This document shows positions 1 to 6,723 of a DNA stretch of 11,219 nt, in pieces. Positions within the stretch are counted from its first letter, which is position 1; the number at the start of each line of letters is the position of its first letter. The notes beneath the pieces are model-generated. The model had not been told where the DNA came from, made no database searches, and saw only the letters and a program-made list of their open reading frames with translations. Source of the DNA: Gammaproteobacteria bacterium (lineage in GTDB: Bacteria > Pseudomonadota > Gammaproteobacteria > GRL18); assembly GCA_027076245.1 (NCBI GenBank), contig JALTKC010000476.1, positions 1 through 11,219 of the forward strand, written 5' to 3'. Made by a program: the position numbers and the translations under genes.

Positions 1-896
1 CTGATACTGCTGGCAGCAGTAAGGCCTGAGCCCGTGGTACCGGCACGGGCCTGCTGTGCCAGAGCGTTTTCCAGAAACAGTCCTGAATCACGAACAGCCT
101 GTTGCAGAGCCTTGCTATTGTCCAGTTGTGAAAAGTGGGGGAGGTGTTCAATAAACTGGCCCACCTGCTGGATAAACCGGGGGGTAAATATTTTTTGGGC
201 ACTTGCTTTTTGCTGGTTGATTTCATTTAATGAACTGAGAATATTCACCAGCGCCTGTTGTTTATTAATGAGCATGTTCAGATGCTGGCTGATTTGCTGG
301 CTTTGAGCGGGCTCTGAATTCAGTTTAAAACTAAAATCCCGGTTGGTTTTAATGACTTCCAGTAATAACTGCTGACCGGCCTGCAGACTCAGGTCGGTTT
401 TTATACTGACCTGTTGAGACTGGCGCATCAGGGTATCACTGAGTTTTGAGTCAGGTTTTGATTGTGTCAGACTGGCCAGCAAAGCAGGATCGAACAGCCC
501 CTGTGGATTGACCAGAAAGGTGGCAAGGCCGTTTTTGGGTGCCTGCAGGACAATGGCCTGAATCAACTGTCCGGAAAACCACTGATTTACGGTGGACTGG
601 GTCAAAGGGGCAGCTTTAATAACCTGGGCAGCCAGTTGTTCAGCGAGTTTGTGCTGCAGCAGGCGCTCCTGAATATACATCTGTGTAAATTCACCGGGCA
701 GGATATTTTTAGCTGAAATCAGAGCTTTCTGGTTATCAACACTGAGTAATCCGTCAGTGGCCAGACTTTTCAGGGTCTGTTTGAGCAGCAAACCAATGGC
801 CTGACGCTGGCTTTCAATGCTGGCGCTTTCGGTGGTTTTTCCTGATGTGTTTTCAGACAGGTTTTTGACCAGTCTGGCAAGATCAATAGGCTGCAT
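1..896 (-). CDS. FliK-like flagellar hook-length control protein, 3' end outside window
   Basis: The minus strand is open from an ATG at 896 to the left edge (298 codons, no stop). It begins MQPIDLARLVKNLSE and is rich in Gln, Leu and Ser. Two stretches resemble the FliK-like family: residues 171-192 (a 'LQAGQQLLLEV' strand-like segment followed by an 'FSFKLN' segment) and residues 265-280 with the 'SGLFLEN' motif that precedes the conserved C-terminal domain in many gammaproteobacterial FliK-like proteins. That C-terminal domain would lie beyond the edge. FliK proteins are exported by the flagellar apparatus and switch its substrate specificity when the hook is complete. An in-frame stop lies 12-10 bases upstream of the ATG, so this is the first possible ATG; no clear Shine-Dalgarno sequence precedes it. 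It is divergent from the pentapeptide gene with 72 bases between. The family call is moderate because the diagnostic domain is missing; it could be a FliK paralogue rather than the main hook-length regulator. Confidence 0.6.
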   Translation of the reverse strand, partial: MQPIDLARLVKNLSENTSGKTTESASIESQRQAIGLLLKQTLKSLATDGLLSVDNQKALISAKNILPGEFTQMYIQERLLQHKLAEQLAAQVIKAAPLTQSTVNQWFSGQLIQAIVLQAPKNGLATFLVNPQGLFDPALLASLTQSKPDSKLSDTLMRQSQQVSIKTDLSLQAGQQLLLEVIKTNRDFSFKLNSEPAQSQQISQHLNMLINKQQALVNILSSLNEINQQKASAQKIFTPRFIQQVGQFIEHLPHFSQLDNSKALQQAVRDSGLFLENALAQQARAGTTGSGLTAASSI

Positions 897-968
897 TATC
901 GTTGTTTAGTCAATTGTGTGAATTTAGGCTATATTTAAGTATAAACCAAATCTGGATAATTAAAATTT

Positions 969-1802
969 ATGAGTCATGATAATCAGCTCTGGTATATCCG
1001 GCGCGAGGGAAAAATTAAAGGACCTTTTCCCACCGGTTTAATCAGTAAACAGATTTTGCTGGGCCGGGTACATCCATCAGATATGTTAAGCCAGGATAAA
1101 CAAACCTGGCATAAGGCCTCATCAGTACGGGAAGTCATGCCTGAGGTATTAAAATACCGTAATGAAGATAATTATAAGGAACGCCTCAGGGCAGCCCGAC
1201 GCTGGGCTGATGAAAGAGGCGAAGTCAGGGAGATTGATAAGGATGGTAATGAACTGGTTTACCAGCCGCGAAAAAAAATTACTCATTTAAGAATTAAAAC
1301 CGCCAGTATGCTGGGCATGGTATCCTTTTTTGCCATTGTAGCGGCAATCATTTATGCCATGTTTGTGTTTACTCCTGATAAACCGCTGGACATTATTGAC
1401 TGTAATGCGACAGGACAGGACGGCACTACTTTTGACGGCTGTCATTTGCAGCGCAGGGACTTTTCCAGACGGAGTTTAAAAAACAGCAGTTTTAAAAACA
1501 CCTTATTGCAAAGCAGTTCTTTTTCGGAAACTGACGCCAGGGAAAGTCATTTTGATTATGCCAATCTGTCCTTATCGGATCTCAGTCATGCTGATTTCAG
1601 TCATGCCAGTTTAAGGGCGGCAGACTTAAGAGGGGCGGATCTGACTGGAACAGATTTTAGCGGGGCCGATCTCAGTTATGCTGATTTAACTCATGCTAAG
1701 GGCAGAGGTATTAAACTGACGGGTGCAAAACTGGACAGTACCATCTGGTTTGATGGTACAGTGTGTGCGAAACAGTCTGTAGGGCGTTGTTTTAGAAAAT
1801 AA
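969..1802 (+). CDS. Membrane-anchored pentapeptide-repeat protein with GYF_2-like N-terminal domain
   Basis: The 277-residue protein has three parts. Residues 7-55 resemble the bacterial GYF_2 domain (WYIRREGKIKGPF, then an L/I-rich helix, 'SDMLSQDKQTWHKA'). A basic stretch (101-110) precedes one membrane segment at about 111-135. Residues 153-257 are pentapeptide repeats with Leu or Phe at every fifth position (155, 160, 165 ... 255), broken only by A190 and G245; the best repeats are ADLxx/ADFxx at 208-242. By the positive-inside rule the N-terminus is cytoplasmic and the repeat helix periplasmic. Four cysteines bracket the repeats (C145 and C158 before or at the start, C266 and C274 after), so disulfide capping is possible. 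There is no strong ribosome-binding site before the ATG. It lies 30 bases upstream of prmB and may be co-transcribed with it. Pentapeptide proteins have diverse roles (for example DNA-mimic gyrase protection), but the predicted periplasmic location argues against that one; function is unknown. Confidence 0.8.
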   Translation: MSHDNQLWYIRREGKIKGPFPTGLISKQILLGRVHPSDMLSQDKQTWHKASSVREVMPEVLKYRNEDNYKERLRAARRWADERGEVREIDKDGNELVYQPRKKITHLRIKTASMLGMVSFFAIVAAIIYAMFVFTPDKPLDIIDCNATGQDGTTFDGCHLQRRDFSRRSLKNSSFKNTLLQSSSFSETDARESHFDYANLSLSDLSHADFSHASLRAADLRGADLTGTDFSGADLSYADLTHAKGRGIKLTGAKLDSTIWFDGTVCAKQSVGRCFRK

Positions 1803-1832
1803 GTTTTGGAAAATAAATAATAAGGGGATTTT

Positions 1833-2759
1833 ATGACCGGTATTGCCTATACCAAAGAGGACATTATTGAGTCTTTGCATACCATTACTGATTTTATTCG
1901 TTTTGGTGCCAGTCTTTTCAAAAAGGCCGGTCTGTATTATGGACATGGTAATGCGACGGCCATTGATGAGGCGGCCTATCTGGTACTGCATACACTCAAC
2001 CTTGAGCCGGACACGCACTCGGTTTATTTTTCTTCTCAGTTAACCAAAAATGAAAAACTGGCCGTTGCCAGTATTTTATTTCGACGTGCCAAAGAAAAAA
2101 TTCCGGCGGCCTATCTGACTCATGAGGCCTGGTTCTGTGGTCTGTCTTTTTATGTGGATGAACGAGTACTGGTTCCGCGCTCACCCATATGTGAACTGAT
2201 TCAGAATCATTTTGAACCCTGGGTGGAACCTGAAAAAGTTGAACGTATTCTGGATTTGTGTACCGGCAGTGGCTGTATCGCCATTGCCTGTGCCAGTTAT
2301 TTCCCTCATGCTGAAGTGGATGCAGCTGATATTTCTGAAGATGCACTGGATGTGGCATTACAGAATATAGAACAGCATCAGATGGTGGAGCAGGTAAATA
2401 TTGTGCAGTCGGATCTGTTCAGCAATCTTAAAGGGCAGCAATACCATATTATTGTTTCCAACCCGCCTTATGTGGATGCAGAGGATATGTCTAACCTGCC
2501 CATAGAATATCATGCCGAACCGGAACTGGGTCTGGCCGCTGGTGAAGATGGTCTGGATCTGGTTATACCCATGCTGGAGCAGGTCGCAGAACACCTTTAC
2601 CCTGAGGGAATTTTAATTGTTGAAGTGGGTAATAGTGAATATGCCCTGCAGAAACGTTATCCTGATATCCCCTTTTACTGGTTCGAATTTGAGCATGGCG
2701 GGCATGGGGTGTTTTTATTAACCAAAGAACAACTGGAACAGTATTTTGGTGGTGAATAA
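1833..2759 (+). CDS. prmB: Ribosomal protein L3 N5-glutamine methyltransferase PrmB
   Basis: This 308-residue protein (E. coli PrmB is about 310) transfers a methyl group from S-adenosylmethionine to a glutamine side chain of ribosomal protein L3 during ribosome assembly in the cytoplasm. The N-terminal helical substrate domain (1-90) is followed by the PrmB-like block 'PAAYLTHEAWFCGLSF' (91-106) and 'VDERVLVPRSPI' (108-119). The SAM-binding motif I is DLCTGSGCIA (141-150), an acidic strand end follows at D164-D167, and the catalytic NPPY motif that grips the target glutamine is at 210-213. The 'PRSPI' form and the AYLT/EAWF block favour PrmB over the release-factor enzyme PrmC. A good Shine-Dalgarno sequence (AAGGGG) stands six bases before the ATG. 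In E. coli prmB lies directly next to aroC; here aroC follows about 4 kb later, with four opposite-strand genes between. Confidence 0.93.
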   Translation: MTGIAYTKEDIIESLHTITDFIRFGASLFKKAGLYYGHGNATAIDEAAYLVLHTLNLEPDTHSVYFSSQLTKNEKLAVASILFRRAKEKIPAAYLTHEAWFCGLSFYVDERVLVPRSPICELIQNHFEPWVEPEKVERILDLCTGSGCIAIACASYFPHAEVDAADISEDALDVALQNIEQHQMVEQVNIVQSDLFSNLKGQQYHIIVSNPPYVDAEDMSNLPIEYHAEPELGLAAGEDGLDLVIPMLEQVAEHLYPEGILIVEVGNSEYALQKRYPDIPFYWFEFEHGGHGVFLLTKEQLEQYFGGE

Positions 2760-2799
2760 TATACTTTCAGGATTATTGCATCAGGTGATGAAATCAAGT

Positions 2800-3855
2800 T
2801 TAAGTTTTACCGGTTTCTGATTGCTTACTTAAATGTTTTTTCCACATGGCGGCCTTTTTTAAGGCGTATTTCTGCATATCCTCAACTTTATCGGCCTCAT
2901 CAATAATTTCTCTGCCCAGCAGGGTTTCCAGGGCATCTTCCAGGGTGACAATGCCGGAAAACTGCCGGTAGCCATCGTGTACAATGAATAAGTGCTCCTT
3001 GCGGCTGATAAACTGATCCAGCAAGAAATAAACCGGCATATGTTCAGGAACACTGTGTACCGGACGGGTCAGGGTTTTAATGGAGGCAGAAACGTTCTGG
3101 TTCATGGATATGGCTCGTAAAATACTTCTGGCAAATACCATTCCAATAATATTGTCCTTATTGTCCTGATAAACCGGAATACGGGAAAAGATAAACAGGT
3201 TATCTTCGGTTAAAGCTGATTCAATACTTTGATCCGCATTAAGCTTAAAAACCACGCTGCGCGGGGTCAGAATGTTTTCTATCCTGGTCTGTTTCAGGGT
3301 CAGCAGATTTTCTATCAACTGGGTTTCATTCTCGGCCAGGATACCGGTTTCTTCTCCGATTTCTGCCATGGCCATAATTTCCTCCCGGGTCAGGCCGTGT
3401 TTTTTACTGCTTTTAATTCGGTTGGTCAGCTGGCTGGAAATCCATAATAGTGGCAGCAGGACAATGGTTAATATTTTAATAATATAAGCCGTGGGTTTGG
3501 CCAGTTCGCGCCAGTAAGTAGCCCCGATGGTTTTGGGAATAATTTCAGAAAAATACAGGATCAGCAGGGTTAAAATAACCGCTATCAGGCTCTGCCATTG
3601 GACACCAAATATTCTGACCGCTTCTGCTCCCACACCGGCAGCGCCTATAGTGTGAGCAAAGGTATTGAGAATAAGTATGGAGGAAATGGAACTGTCCACG
3701 TCCTTCTTTAATTGCGTCAGGGTCTTTTTAAGTTTTGGTTGATCACTCAGAGAAGCAATATAACTGCTGTGGATAGACAGAAAAACGGCTTCCAGAATGG
3801 AGCACAGGAAAGACACCAGTAAAGCCAGTGCCAGATAAAAAATAAGTAATGTCAT
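2800..3855 (-). CDS. CNNM (DUF21) domain membrane protein with CBS pair, CorC-like
   Basis: The 351-residue protein has the CNNM/DUF21 layout. Residues 1-150 hold about four hydrophobic segments (3-28, 58-79, 88-108, 122-142) with the characteristic small-residue start 'SILEAVFLS' (19-27) and the 'SEIIPKTIGATYW' motif (103-115). An acidic helix follows (158-183), then two CBS modules (about 197-250 and 262-316) ending with the family motif 'LLGREIIDEAD' (312-322). Bacterial relatives (CorB/CorC, MpfA) are tied to Mg2+ and Co2+ transport or efflux, with the CBS pair as a nucleotide/Mg2+ sensor in the cytoplasm. The C-terminal CorC_HlyC domain of longer relatives is absent; only about 30 basic residues follow the CBS pair. 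The gene follows phoQ by 40 bases on the same strand, with no strong ribosome-binding site seen, and converges on prmB. The family call is firm; the ion is inferred. Confidence 0.88.
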   Translation of the reverse strand: MTLLIFYLALALLVSFLCSILEAVFLSIHSSYIASLSDQPKLKKTLTQLKKDVDSSISSILILNTFAHTIGAAGVGAEAVRIFGVQWQSLIAVILTLLILYFSEIIPKTIGATYWRELAKPTAYIIKILTIVLLPLLWISSQLTNRIKSSKKHGLTREEIMAMAEIGEETGILAENETQLIENLLTLKQTRIENILTPRSVVFKLNADQSIESALTEDNLFIFSRIPVYQDNKDNIIGMVFARSILRAISMNQNVSASIKTLTRPVHSVPEHMPVYFLLDQFISRKEHLFIVHDGYRQFSGIVTLEDALETLLGREIIDEADKVEDMQKYALKKAAMWKKHLSKQSETGKT

Positions 3856-3895
3856 ATAAAACCAGTCAGGTGGTTAAGAGGCTGTGTTAATTTGA

Positions 3896-5263
3896 TTATA
3901 GCTTAAAACTGACGAATACTTTTAAACCACCCTTGTCAGAGGAGCCAAATTCAATGCGGCCATTATAGGCAGTAACAATATCCTGCACAATGGCCAGGCC
4001 GACACCGTGTCCGGGTGTCAGTTCATCAATTCGTACACCGCGTCGGGTAATGGTATTGATTTTTTCAGTTTCAATACCAGGGCCGTTATCTTCAATAATA
4101 ATATTGAGCTGAGTGGAATCCTGGGTGACTTCAATATTTATGCTGTTCTTGCACCATTTACAGGCATTATCCAGCAGGTTACCCAGTATTTCCATTAAAT
4201 CGCCTTCATCCATTTTAAACTGGATACCGGGCGTTATTTGAATGGTGAAGTGAATGGCTTTTTCCCGATAAATTTTTTTCATACTGTCTAGCAGGGATTT
4301 TATAACCGGCTCAAGTTTCAGGTACTGGATATGAGGGGACGGGCTGGTGGTACTGGCTCTCTGTAGTTGATATTCAACAATATTGTTAATTCGTTGTACG
4401 GCTTTATCAATTTGTTCAATATAATTTTCAGGCTGCTGTTTATCGAAACTCTGTCCCTGAATAATAGCCAGAGGTGTTTTCAGGCTGTGGGCCAGGTCGG
4501 CGAGGGCGTTACGGTAGCGTTCCTGCTGCTGGCGTTCATAACGGATCAGTTCGTTAATATTGCGGGTGAGCGGCTGTAGTTCCTGGGGGTAGTCCTGTTG
4601 TAAAAGTGCCTGTTCACCCTGTTCAACAGCCTTGATTTCATGTTCTACATCCCGCAGGGGTTTCAGACCCCAGCGCAGCATAACAAACAGGCTGATCAGC
4701 AGGGTAACGGACATTAATAATAAATGGCTCCAGAGGCTTTTCTGATAACTGTCAATGATCTGGTATAGTTCACTGAGATCATCACTGATGTGATAAATAA
4801 GCGGGGTCTGGTACTTATTCAGATTCCAGAAAATGGCAATGCTCAGGCCAATATAGTCCTTGTCATCTACAGTAAAAGTCTGAAAAACTTTTTTACCGTG
4901 AACAATTTTCCCATAAATAAGGGGGTTGTCCGGTGGCAGATAGCGGGGATCGCTGCCGGAGGAATGCCATAAAATGGTTCCGTCGGCCTGGGTGATATAG
5001 GCGGACAGACCACTGTCATGATTAAGGATGTCAACGCTCAGTTTTTGTGGACTGTTTTGTGGATTAACGGTATTAAGTTCCCGGTCTGCCATTAACAGAT
5101 AAATTTGTCCGGTCAGGCGTTCTTTTAAGGCAGAATAAGCATTGTTATAGAAGGTTTTATTCAGGGTATAACCGGTTAAAAAAACAAACAGGCTGACCAC
5201 TATGACTGCCCCGATAATAATCCGCTTATTGATGGAGTTAAAATATATGGACAGCTTATTCAA
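3896..5263 (-). CDS. phoQ: PhoQ-like two-component sensor histidine kinase
   Basis: The 455-residue inner-membrane kinase has one membrane helix at about 14-34, a periplasmic sensor (about 35-177), a second helix (178-198), a HAMP-like linker (199-245), then the dimerisation and kinase domains. The phosphoacceptor is H259 in 'LAHSLKTPLAIIQG', almost identical to the PhoQ H-box. The ATP-binding lid shows GNLLDNACKWCK (361-372), EDNGPGI (391-397) and GHGVGLAI (418-425), also PhoQ-like, including the 'RRGVRIDELTPGHG' run. PhoQ phosphorylates PhoP and in known bacteria responds to low Mg2+, acid pH or cationic peptides. The sensor part is not obviously like the enterobacterial one: acidic residues near the second helix (D161, D162, E165, D171) are present, but the long acidic cluster is not evident, so the stimulus is open. 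The start used is TTG with no clear ribosome-binding site, 13 bases after the phoP stop; no ATG, GTG or other TTG exists in frame nearby, so it is probably coupled to phoP translation. Confidence 0.87.
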   Translation of the reverse strand: MNKLSIYFNSINKRIIIGAVIVVSLFVFLTGYTLNKTFYNNAYSALKERLTGQIYLLMADRELNTVNPQNSPQKLSVDILNHDSGLSAYITQADGTILWHSSGSDPRYLPPDNPLIYGKIVHGKKVFQTFTVDDKDYIGLSIAIFWNLNKYQTPLIYHISDDLSELYQIIDSYQKSLWSHLLLMSVTLLISLFVMLRWGLKPLRDVEHEIKAVEQGEQALLQQDYPQELQPLTRNINELIRYERQQQERYRNALADLAHSLKTPLAIIQGQSFDKQQPENYIEQIDKAVQRINNIVEYQLQRASTTSPSPHIQYLKLEPVIKSLLDSMKKIYREKAIHFTIQITPGIQFKMDEGDLMEILGNLLDNACKWCKNSINIEVTQDSTQLNIIIEDNGPGIETEKINTITRRGVRIDELTPGHGVGLAIVQDIVTAYNGRIEFGSSDKGGLKVFVSFKL

Positions 5264-5276
5264 GGGAGATTGCCGC

Positions 5277-5948
5277 TTATTGCAGGTTAAACCGGTAACC
5301 CCGGCCGCGCACAGTTTCTATGGGCTTTAACTGACCGTCAGGATCCAGTTTTTTGCGCAGACGACCCATAATCACTTCCAGAACATTGCTGTCCCGGTCC
5401 TCATTATGAGGATAAAGGTAATCAGACAGTTCGGACTTGGAAATAACCTTATTGTGCCGACGCATCAGGTATTCGAGAATTTTATATTCAAATTCGGTCA
5501 GTTCCAGAAGCTGGCCGGACAGGGTAGTCTGCTGACTGTCCGGGTTTATACAGACTGGGCCGTAACAGATCTCCTGTGAACTGCTGTTGGAAGCCCGGCG
5601 CAGCAGGGCATTGATGCGTGCCAGCAGCTCTTCCATATGGAAGGGTTTAACAAGGTAATCATCGGCACCGGCTTCCAGCCCCTCTACCTTGTCCTGCCAG
5701 CGGCCTCTGGCAGTAAGCACCAGTATGGGCAAAGTGCTGCCCTGTTTGCGCAGGGCTTTAATAATGTCTATACCGGACAGTTCCGGCAGCCCGATATCAA
5801 TAATGGCAATATCCACCGGGTATTCGCTGGCAAAATACAGGCCTTCCTTACCGTTGCCGGTGATATCGACCTGAAAATGCTCAGCCTCAAGCTGGCTGCG
5901 GATCTGCTCCTGAAGCTGAACTTCATCTTCTATCAGCAAGGCTCGCAT
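5277..5948 (-). CDS. phoP: PhoP-like response regulator, OmpR family
   Basis: The 223-residue protein has the same length as enterobacterial PhoP. The receiver domain (1-118) has the acidic pair E7/D8, the phosphoacceptor D51 in 'IAIIDIGLPELSG', T79 in 'LVLTARGRWQDKVEGLEAGA' and K101 in 'LVKPFHMEELLARI'. The RxxWQDKVE and KPFH(M/I)EE stretches are typical of PhoP among OmpR-type regulators. The winged-helix DNA-binding domain (about 125-221) ends 'VRGRGYRFNLQ'. Phosphorylated PhoP binds direct repeats and activates transcription, classically of Mg2+ uptake and envelope-remodelling genes. The ATG is one base beyond the stop of the glycine-zipper gene, and a strong GGAG ribosome-binding site lies in the last codons of that gene (plus-strand complement near 5953-5960), so the two are translationally linked. 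phoQ follows directly. A candidate PhoP box precedes the operon, suggesting autoregulation. Confidence 0.92.
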   Translation of the reverse strand: MRALLIEDEVQLQEQIRSQLEAEHFQVDITGNGKEGLYFASEYPVDIAIIDIGLPELSGIDIIKALRKQGSTLPILVLTARGRWQDKVEGLEAGADDYLVKPFHMEELLARINALLRRASNSSSQEICYGPVCINPDSQQTTLSGQLLELTEFEYKILEYLMRRHNKVISKSELSDYLYPHNEDRDSNVLEVIMGRLRKKLDPDGQLKPIETVRGRGYRFNLQ

Positions 5949-5949
5949 T

Positions 5950-6546
5950 TTAGTCCTCCACAGGGGTTGCCACCAGTTTCATGCGTAAAGTATCACCAGG
6001 TTCATGTTTAGTCTGGGTGGTGTATTCATTGCCATTATAGCGGTAACGCACTCGATAGCCTACTACCTTTTCTTCTTCATAGGTTTTGTAACGAGTGGTA
6101 CAACGCTGCCGGGTTTCATATCTGGCCCTGTTAAATTCAGGGATTTTACGCCGGTTATGAGTCAGATCATAAGCAACCGCACCGCCCAGTATGCCGCCGA
6201 CGACAGCACCGGCTTTCTTATTCGACTTGCTGTTACCCAGAGCATTACCGATACCACCGCCGACCAGTGTGCCAAGTACGGTTCCAGTATAGGAGTTTTC
6301 ATCGAACATGGCATCGAAATAACTGTTCTGTGTGGGTTGAGTCCGGGATGGTTCGATCTGAACCTGTTCTGACCAGCAGTCCTGGTAGGGGGTTGAATGC
6401 TGAATGATTTTTGAGACCGGTGTGGCACTGATAACCGGGACATACTCATAGGATATATGTGATTGTCCTCTGGCATACAGTGCAGTCTGAGCTGTAATGC
6501 TGATCAACACGGTAAGACTGATTGTGAATGTTTTAAAATTAAACAT
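5950..6546 (-). CDS. Glycine-zipper 2TM envelope protein (17-kDa antigen / SlyB-like type)
   Basis: From the ATG at 6546 the protein has 198 residues. This start is chosen because AAAGGAGT lies six bases upstream and the sequence then opens with a signal peptide (MFNFKTFTISLTVLIS..., likely cleaved after A25); a longer reading from 6591 would put 15 polar residues before it. No lipobox cysteine follows the signal. The core at 87-126 is a glycine zipper (GTVLGTLVGGGIGNALGN, then AGAVVGGILGGAVAYD), typical of proteins inserted in or lying against the outer membrane. The C-terminal part (149-196: C149, GYRVRYRYNGNEY, then PGDTLRMKL) is the tail common to many proteobacterial glycine-zipper proteins. 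C57 and C149 could form a disulfide. It is first in an operon with phoP (1 base apart). The arrangement recalls oprH-phoP-phoQ of Pseudomonas and the PhoP control of slyB in enterics, though the protein is not a close SlyB orthologue by eye. Exact role unknown. Confidence 0.82.
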   Translation of the reverse strand: MFNFKTFTISLTVLISITAQTALYARGQSHISYEYVPVISATPVSKIIQHSTPYQDCWSEQVQIEPSRTQPTQNSYFDAMFDENSYTGTVLGTLVGGGIGNALGNSKSNKKAGAVVGGILGGAVAYDLTHNRRKIPEFNRARYETRQRCTTRYKTYEEEKVVGYRVRYRYNGNEYTTQTKHEPGDTLRMKLVATPVED

Positions 6547-6551
6547 GATGA

Positions 6552-6559
6552 ACTCCTTT
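6552..6559 (-). promoter_or_regulatory. Shine-Dalgarno site that fixes the start of the glycine-zipper gene
   Basis: On the minus strand AAAGGAGT is followed by five bases and then the ATG at 6546-6544. It is the best ribosome-binding site in the window and supports the start at 6546 over the in-frame ATG at 6591, which has none. Confidence 0.8.
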
Positions 6560-6577
6560 CCCTCTTGATTTACTGAT

Positions 6578-6612
6578 ATAATCTCACCCATATCCTGAAC
6601 GATTAATGAACT
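6578..6612 (-). promoter_or_regulatory. Candidate PhoP box and -10 element driving the phoPQ operon
   Basis: On the minus strand AGTTCA (6612-6607), five bases TTAAT, and CGTTCA (6601-6596) form a direct repeat with an 11-base period. The known PhoP box is two (T/G)GTTTA hexamers separated by five bases, so the spacing is exact and each half matches at four of six positions (GTT and final A). Twelve bases after the second half is GATTAT (6583-6578), four of six matches to the -10 consensus and with no good -35, as expected for a PhoP-activated promoter. Transcription would start near 6570, leaving about 25 bases of leader containing the Shine-Dalgarno site. Seen: repeat, spacing and placement. 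Inferred: that PhoP binds here and autoregulates its operon. Confidence 0.45.
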
Positions 6613-6617
6613 TTTTT

Positions 6618-6657
6618 ACTGTAAATGCAGTAGCTTTGTTTAACATTCACAGAATGT
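6618..6657. promoter_or_regulatory. Inverted repeats in the divergent region before aroC
   Basis: Between the divergent starts (6547-6723, 177 bases, AT-rich) lie two inverted repeats: ACTG-TAAATG-CAGT at 6618-6631 and the stronger ACATTC-ACA-GAATGT at 6643-6657, a perfect six-base dyad around three bases. They sit upstream of both the candidate PhoP box and aroC, where an operator would be expected. They lack a following T-run in either direction and are too short to be convincing terminators. No well-spaced sigma-70 promoter for aroC was found by eye; no known regulator is assigned. Confidence 0.3.
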
Positions 6658-6723
6658 GACTTAATCCTCAAAAAAACAGTAACTTTTTACAGAACCTCTT
6701 TCATTTAAAACGGTTGGCTCGCT

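Noticed and set aside
34..716. Plus-strand open frames at 34-306 and 462-716
   Set aside because: They lie antisense to the continuous FliK-like frame on the minus strand, have biased Cys/Leu-rich translations without family likeness, and no ribosome-binding sites.
1402..1740. Repetitive stretch in the pentapeptide gene, considered as a DNA repeat or CRISPR-like array
   Set aside because: The periodicity is 15 bases and in frame, explained by the five-residue protein repeat; there are no constant repeats with variable spacers.
2775..2788. Short dyad CATCA-GG-TGATG-like in the convergent gap between prmB and the CNNM gene
   Set aside because: The stem is at most five pairs with an over-tight loop and no T-run on either side, so it is not a supportable terminator.
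3856..3875. AACCA...TGGTT dyad before the CNNM gene, as a possible phoQ terminator
   Set aside because: The five-pair AT/GC-mixed stem with a short interrupted T-run sits directly against the ATG; too weak to split the operon.
5637..6011. A 124-codon plus-strand open frame across phoP and the glycine-zipper gene
   Set aside because: It is antisense to two confidently assigned genes, has no likeness to a known protein and no plausible ribosome-binding site.
6546..6591. Longer N-terminus for the glycine-zipper protein starting at 6591
   Set aside because: It has no ribosome-binding site, would overlap the candidate -10 element, and would place 15 polar residues ahead of a clear signal peptide that has its own strong Shine-Dalgarno site.
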